NCBI GenBank assembly: GCA_014763515.1
Contig: JACXVH010000045.1
Coordinates: 1-9,756, forward strand
Origin: Flavobacteriaceae bacterium
GTDB lineage: Bacteria; Bacteroidota; Bacteroidia; Flavobacteriales; Flavobacteriaceae
Reading direction: 5' to 3'
DNA length: 9,756 nt
Both the position numbers and the translations under genes were made by a program. The notes beneath the pieces were generated by a model that saw only the letters and a program-made list of their open reading frames with translations, searched no databases and was not told where the DNA came from. This document shows, piece after piece, positions 5,860 to 9,756 of the stretch (positions are counted from its first letter, which is position 1; each line of letters begins with the position of its first letter).

Positions 5860-7884
5860 ATGAAAGTTAAACACATTATATATTTTTTCGCTTTTTTACA
5901 ATGGCAATTTGGAATCTCTCAATACATTGCCGTAGATAATACGTATACCGCAGAAAACTTAGTAAAGCAAGTGCTATTTAATAACTCTTGTGGAAATGTT
6001 ACTAATGTATCGGTATCGGGAGGAAATTGGGGAAATGGTCAACAAAGTTGGGGTCGTTTCGATGCAAACGGTTCTTCTTTCTCTTTTCAAGATGGAATTA
6101 TTTTAAGTACAGGAAAAATTGACAGTGCTGTAGGACCTAATACTTATATTGTCAGTGATGATGCTCCCGGATGGGGTGGCGATTCTGATTTAAATCAAGC
6201 ACTCGGAATTTCCAACACTTTTAATGCAACTGTTTTAGAATTTGATTTTACTCCAGTTACAAATAATGTAAGTTTTGATTTTATTCTTTCTTCAGAACAA
6301 TATTTGTCAAATCCAACTCAAAATCAATGTAATTATACCGATGGGTTTGCATTCTTAATAAAACCTATAAGTTCAACAAACTATCAAAATATTGCCTTAG
6401 TACCTAATACAAATATTCCTATAAAAATTAATACTGTAAGAGGTCCAGGAACAATTTGCCCTCCAGCAAATGAACAATATTTTGATGCATTTAACGGTGT
6501 CAATCATCCAACAAATTTTAATGGCCAGACAAAATCTATTACTGCAAAGGCAAATGTGGTTGCTGGAGATCTTTATCACATTAAATTAGTTATTGCTGAT
6601 CAAGGTAATGAAAAATACGATTCGGCTATTTTCTTAAAAGGAGGAAGTTTTTCTTTTGATATTGATTTAGGAAACGATAGAACTTTTGCGAATGGAAATC
6701 CTGTTTGTTTTGATGAAAGCCTCACTTTAGATGGAACTAGTTTTAGTGCTACTACCTATCAATGGTATTTTAATAACAATATTATTCCTGGTGAGACAAA
6801 TAGTACTTTAACGCTAAATCCACCATACAATAGTTTATCAAACGGATTATATTCGGTTATTGTAAATGCCGGAGATCCTTGTGAAAGAAGAGGAGATATT
6901 AACTTAGATTTTTCGGATGATTTACAAGCGATTGATGACACTTTTGTAAAGTGTGATGAAGACCAAACACAAGATGGTATTACTCAAATTACTGCTACAG
7001 AAATTGCATCAATAATAAACGATTTGTTCCCTACGCTACCCTCAAATTACAATGTAGCTTTATTTGCTAATCCTACAGACTCAACTCCTATCCCTATCCC
7101 TTATACAAATAGCACTGCATTTACCGAAATTTTATATGCTAAAATAACCAACTTTAATTGTTATGCAAATGATGCATTTCCAGTTAATGTTAGTGTTCAA
7201 ACTTTTGGGGAAGTAATTAACGATGAAACAATTGGACTTTGTACTGGAAATACAGCTGTGCTTCAAGCAAATTTAGGTTATACTTATTTGTGGAATACTG
7301 GTGAAACCACTTCATCCATATCGGTAACTTCTGCAGGAACTTATAGTGTTATTTTAACGAATGCAAATTCTTGTACACAAACTAAAACTTTTACGGTTAT
7401 TGGTTCTCAAATTGCTACACTTATCGATATCGTCACAACCGATTTTGAAGATAACAATACCGCAGAAATTGTAGTTTCTGCTGGTGGCGATTATGAGTTT
7501 TCACTAAATGGAATTGATTATCAAGATAGCTCTATATTTTATAATTTGGGCGAAGGAGAATACACTGTTTATGTAAATGATAAAAATGGTTGCGGCCAAA
7601 TTACAGCAACTTTTTATATTTTGAATTATCCAAAATTCTTCTCACCTAATTATGATGGTTATAATGACGAATGGACAATTAAAAATTTAGATAAAAAAGG
7701 ACTTCTAGCGAGTAAAATTTATATATTTGACCGATTCGGTAAGTTAATTCATCAAATAATTCCTGGAGAAAAAGGTTGGAATGGAACTTATAATGGTAAG
7801 AAAATACCAGCCGATGATTATTGGTTCATTTTAGAATTAGCAAACGGAAAAACCATAAAAGGTCACTTTGCGTTATTAAGATAA
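5860..7884 (+). CDS. Secreted choice-of-anchor L protein with T9SS type B sorting domain
   Basis: The 674-residue product is exported by Sec and then by the type IX secretion system to the cell surface or medium. A signal peptide covers residues 1-20 or so, with cleavage near ISQ-Y. Residues about 27-265 form a choice-of-anchor-L domain: it carries GDSDLNQALG (107-116), FDFTPVTNNVSFDFILSSEQY (128-148) and DGFAFLIKP (161-169), the hallmark of this beta-sandwich family. Two Ig/PKD-like modules follow at about 266-350 and 450-515 (YLWNTGETTSSISVTSAGTY-type strand pattern), with a less defined region between. Residues 590-674 are the gliding-motility-associated C-terminal domain (type B): FFSPNYDGYND (593-603), IYIFDRFGKLI (620-630), GWNGTYNGKKIPADDYW (639-655) and the terminal GHFALLR. 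In Flavobacterium johnsoniae type B cargo such as SprB needs a PorP/SprF-like partner; none is encoded here. The biological role (adhesin, matrix protein or other) is unknown. Confidence 0.88.
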   Translation: MKVKHIIYFFAFLQWQFGISQYIAVDNTYTAENLVKQVLFNNSCGNVTNVSVSGGNWGNGQQSWGRFDANGSSFSFQDGIILSTGKIDSAVGPNTYIVSDDAPGWGGDSDLNQALGISNTFNATVLEFDFTPVTNNVSFDFILSSEQYLSNPTQNQCNYTDGFAFLIKPISSTNYQNIALVPNTNIPIKINTVRGPGTICPPANEQYFDAFNGVNHPTNFNGQTKSITAKANVVAGDLYHIKLVIADQGNEKYDSAIFLKGGSFSFDIDLGNDRTFANGNPVCFDESLTLDGTSFSATTYQWYFNNNIIPGETNSTLTLNPPYNSLSNGLYSVIVNAGDPCERRGDINLDFSDDLQAIDDTFVKCDEDQTQDGITQITATEIASIINDLFPTLPSNYNVALFANPTDSTPIPIPYTNSTAFTEILYAKITNFNCYANDAFPVNVSVQTFGEVINDETIGLCTGNTAVLQANLGYTYLWNTGETTSSISVTSAGTYSVILTNANSCTQTKTFTVIGSQIATLIDIVTTDFEDNNTAEIVVSAGGDYEFSLNGIDYQDSSIFYNLGEGEYTVYVNDKNGCGQITATFYILNYPKFFSPNYDGYNDEWTIKNLDKKGLLASKIYIFDRFGKLIHQIIPGEKGWNGTYNGKKIPADDYWFILELANGKTIKGHFALLR

Positions 7885-7885
7885 T

Positions 7886-8248
7886 ATGATAAAGAGTTTA
7901 CTTTTTGTTGCTTTAGGTGGAGGTTTAGGAAGTGTTTTACGATATTTAGCAAATGTTACTATTGCAAAAAACCTTCCTGGAAAGTTACATTATGCCACAT
8001 TTTTAGTAAACATTATTGGTTGTTTGTTAATTGGCTTTTTAATTGGATATCTTCAAAAAAGTCAGCCAAATAACGAAACTTTAAAACTACTTTTAGTAAC
8101 TGGATTTTGTGGAGGTTTTACCACATTTTCAACTTTTGGTCTCGAAAATTACTCATTTATACAATCCGATAATTTTATTACAGCTTTAAGCTATACCGCT
8201 TTAAGTATTATAATTGGAATACTTTTTGTTGGAATCGAATATATTTAG
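7886..8248 (+). CDS. crcB: Fluoride channel CrcB/Fluc
   Basis: Fluc proteins are dual-topology dimeric fluoride channels of the inner membrane that let toxic fluoride leave the cell. The 120 residues contain four membrane helices and the family motifs: GGGLGSVLRY (11-20) with the conserved Arg19, FLVNIIGCLLIG (39-50) with Asn42, and GFCGGFTTFSTF (73-84) whose Phe81 and Phe84 correspond to the pore-lining Phe box and whose Gly77/Thr80 region forms the central sodium site in characterised homologues. A single-gene, homodimeric form is implied because only one copy is present. The ATG lies one base after the stop of the T9SS cargo gene. I see no fluoride riboswitch, and there is no room for one, so expression appears to come from upstream transcription. 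Confidence 0.95.
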   Translation: MIKSLLFVALGGGLGSVLRYLANVTIAKNLPGKLHYATFLVNIIGCLLIGFLIGYLQKSQPNNETLKLLLVTGFCGGFTTFSTFGLENYSFIQSDNFITALSYTALSIIIGILFVGIEYI

Positions 8249-8260
8249 CAAAATAAATTT

Positions 8261-9274
8261 ATGTTTACATCTTCAGAATTAAACGAGTTAAAAACTCTTT
8301 TAGCCACGTCAAAAAAAATTACAATTGTTTCACACAGAAATCCTGACGGAGATGCAATGGGTTCTTCACTTGGTTTATTACACGTTTTAAAACAACTCAA
8401 CCATAATGTTACTTTTGTTTCACCAAATGAATTTCCCGATTTTTTAGCTTGGTTGCCAAATTCTAATGATATTGTAGTTTTTGAAAAACAACAAGATGTA
8501 GCAGAAGAAATTTTAAAAAATTCTGATTTAATTTTTACCCTAGATTTTAATGCTTTACATAGAACAGGAGACTTCATGGGTAATTTCATGAAAACTTTAT
8601 CAAACACAATGGTTTTAATAGATCATCATGAACTACCTGATAATTATGCTAAGTATATTTTTTCTAATACTAATTATGGTTCTACTTGCGAAATGGTTTA
8701 TGATTTTATAAACGCATTGAATCTAAATAATTTAATAAACAAAGAAGTTGCTACTTGTATTTACACCGGAATTTTAACTGATTCTGGCGGATTTAGATTT
8801 CCTAAAACAACACCGGCAACTCATAGATGTGTAGCACAATTAATTGAACGAGGTGTTAATAATAGTGAAGTATATAATTTACTATATGATAATGCTACTT
8901 ATAACAGATTACAATTATTAGGAAGAGCGCTTCAAAACCTAAAATTACTCCCTGAATTTAATGCCTCTTATATTACTTTATCTCAAGATGAATTAAACGA
9001 ATTTAATTACCAAAAAGGTGATACTGAAGGAATTGTAAACTATGGTTTAACTATAAAAGATGTTTTCGTAACTGCCATTTTTATTGAAAATAAAGACGAA
9101 GGAATTATTAAAATTTCTTTCCGTTCTCAAGACGATTATGATGTAAACCAATTTGCAAGAAAATATTTCAACGGTGGTGGACATATGAACGCTGCTGGAG
9201 GAAAATCTTTTTCAAATTTAGAAGAAACTGTAAACCAATTTATTGCTAACTTAGCAAAAGAAAAACAATCTTAA
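8261..9274 (+). CDS. nrnA: DHH-family oligoribonuclease / PAP phosphatase NrnA
   Basis: NrnA-type enzymes degrade very short RNA oligonucleotides and dephosphorylate 3'-phosphoadenosine 5'-phosphate to AMP in the cytoplasm, using two Mn ions. The 337-residue length fits the family. Metal-binding motifs are in order: SHRNPDGDAMGSSLGL (24-39) with His25, Asp29 and Asp31; TLDFN (93-97) with Asp95; DHH (121-123); and LTDSGGFRF (172-180) with Asp174. The C-terminal DHHA1 domain ends with the substrate-binding GGGHMNAAGG (305-314). No residue expected for catalysis is missing. The gene starts 12 bases after crcB and its TAA is directly followed by the gldI ATG, so it is probably in the same transcript as both. 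The alternative is a GdpP-like cyclic-di-AMP phosphodiesterase, but the membrane, PAS and GGDEF parts of GdpP are absent. Confidence 0.92.
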   Translation: MFTSSELNELKTLLATSKKITIVSHRNPDGDAMGSSLGLLHVLKQLNHNVTFVSPNEFPDFLAWLPNSNDIVVFEKQQDVAEEILKNSDLIFTLDFNALHRTGDFMGNFMKTLSNTMVLIDHHELPDNYAKYIFSNTNYGSTCEMVYDFINALNLNNLINKEVATCIYTGILTDSGGFRFPKTTPATHRCVAQLIERGVNNSEVYNLLYDNATYNRLQLLGRALQNLKLLPEFNASYITLSQDELNEFNYQKGDTEGIVNYGLTIKDVFVTAIFIENKDEGIIKISFRSQDDYDVNQFARKYFNGGGHMNAAGGKSFSNLEETVNQFIANLAKEKQS

Positions 9275-9756
9275 ATGAAAAAATTGCTTATTGCCCTTAT
9301 AGCATTAACACTATTTACTTCTTGTTCTAAGCAGCAGGCAAGAAAACCTATATCATATACTTCAAACAATTTTATAAAAGAATCAATTGCTAGAAATAAA
9401 CAATTGATTGCTAATGAAGAAAAATTAATTAGTGAGATCATCAAAAAAGATAGTATCAATAGTTATGTAGCTTCAAATAAAGGATATTGGTACAAATATA
9501 TTACAAAAGTTAACGATTCTACTCCGTTTCCAAAAAGAGGCGACATTGCTTTTTTTGATTATGAAGTTAAAAATATGTTGAATAAAATTATCTACACAAA
9601 AGACGAAAATCGTCCGCAACAATATTATGTAGATAAACAAGAAATCATTACAGGATTACAAGATGGAATTAAATTGATGAAAAAAGGCGAAACCGTTACT
9701 TTTTTATTTCCATCTCACATGGCATTTGGTTACCACGGCGATGATAAAAAAATTGG
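9275..9756 (+). CDS. gldI: GldI, gliding-motility FKBP-type peptidyl-prolyl isomerase lipoprotein (cut by window edge)
   Basis: GldI is a lipoprotein related to FKBP-type peptidyl-prolyl isomerases and is required for gliding in Flavobacterium johnsoniae, probably by helping fold envelope proteins of the gliding/T9SS machinery. The visible 160 residues start with MKKLLIALIA and a lipobox LFTSC (lipidated Cys17). A helical, charged stretch (about 25-65) is followed by KGYWYKYI and the beginning of the FKBP fold: YYVDKQEIITGLQDGIKLMK and GETVTFLFPSHMAFGYHGD. These blocks match the GldI type closely. The C-terminal part of the domain is outside the window. The ATG (9275) follows the nrnA stop without any gap. 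Confidence 0.9.
   Translation, partial: MKKLLIALIALTLFTSCSKQQARKPISYTSNNFIKESIARNKQLIANEEKLISEIIKKDSINSYVASNKGYWYKYITKVNDSTPFPKRGDIAFFDYEVKNMLNKIIYTKDENRPQQYYVDKQEIITGLQDGIKLMKKGETVTFLFPSHMAFGYHGDDKKI

Noticed and set aside
6397..6941. Two 60-codon minus-strand frames inside the T9SS cargo gene
   Set aside because: Both are antisense to the choice-of-anchor-L and Ig-like coding regions, and nothing in them resembles a protein family.
7820..7885. Fluoride riboswitch before crcB
   Set aside because: The upstream sequence codes for the end of the T9SS sorting domain and only one base separates the genes; no riboswitch-like structure is seen.
8245..8607. Minus-strand frame of 120 codons over the start of nrnA
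   Set aside because: It is the complement of the conserved DHH motifs of nrnA; the Ser/Cys/Phe-rich product looks like a shadow.
9271..9459. Minus-strand frame opposite the start of gldI
   Set aside because: It lies antisense to the lipoprotein signal and early part of gldI, which is a recognisable gene.
1..9756. CRISPR array, tRNA, rRNA or phage genes
   Set aside because: No regularly spaced repeats, tRNA-like cloverleaf or structural RNA sequence was noticed, and no phage-type product is encoded.

Overview
The window is strongly AT-rich DNA from a member of the Bacteroidota, most likely a Flavobacteriaceae close to Flavobacterium. Supporting signs are a gldI gliding-motility lipoprotein gene, a protein with a type B type IX secretion (T9SS) sorting domain, several short Bacteroidota-style lipoprotein signals, no Shine-Dalgarno sites, and TAnnTTTG-type promoter elements. 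Most of the window is chromosomal housekeeping and envelope DNA. The accessory signals are an insertion-sequence edge at the left end and one apparently broken small gene in the middle.

Left end (1-1171, minus strand). The first 152 bases are the edge of an IS256-family-like element: the first 20 codons of its transposase, a short inverted repeat and a strong palindrome. The element abuts a rho-independent terminator that closes a two-gene minus-strand unit, msrA (a periplasmic-facing methionine sulfoxide reductase lipoprotein) followed by a 100-residue membrane protein of unknown function.

Centre (1172-5843, plus strand). A divergent intergenic region leads into three tightly packed genes: lolD (ATPase of the lipoprotein-releasing complex), an S41-type peptidase lipoprotein, and a TIGR02757/DUF2400 protein. 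Next comes a small DUF1328 membrane-protein gene that is intact except that its fourth codon, normally Trp, reads TAG; it is followed by a clear terminator. An ABC-2 type exporter pair (ATPase starting at TTG, then permease) follows.

Right part (5844-9756, plus strand). A good Bacteroidota-type promoter overlaps the end of the permease gene and drives an almost leaderless gene for a secreted 674-residue choice-of-anchor-L / T9SS type B protein. Then come crcB (fluoride channel), nrnA (DHH-family oligoribonuclease/PAP phosphatase) and gldI, which runs off the right edge. Gaps here are 1, 12 and 0 bases and no terminator is visible, so these four are probably co-transcribed.

I did not find a novel multi-gene defence or mobile system. 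The observation most worth checking is the amber codon in the DUF1328 gene.
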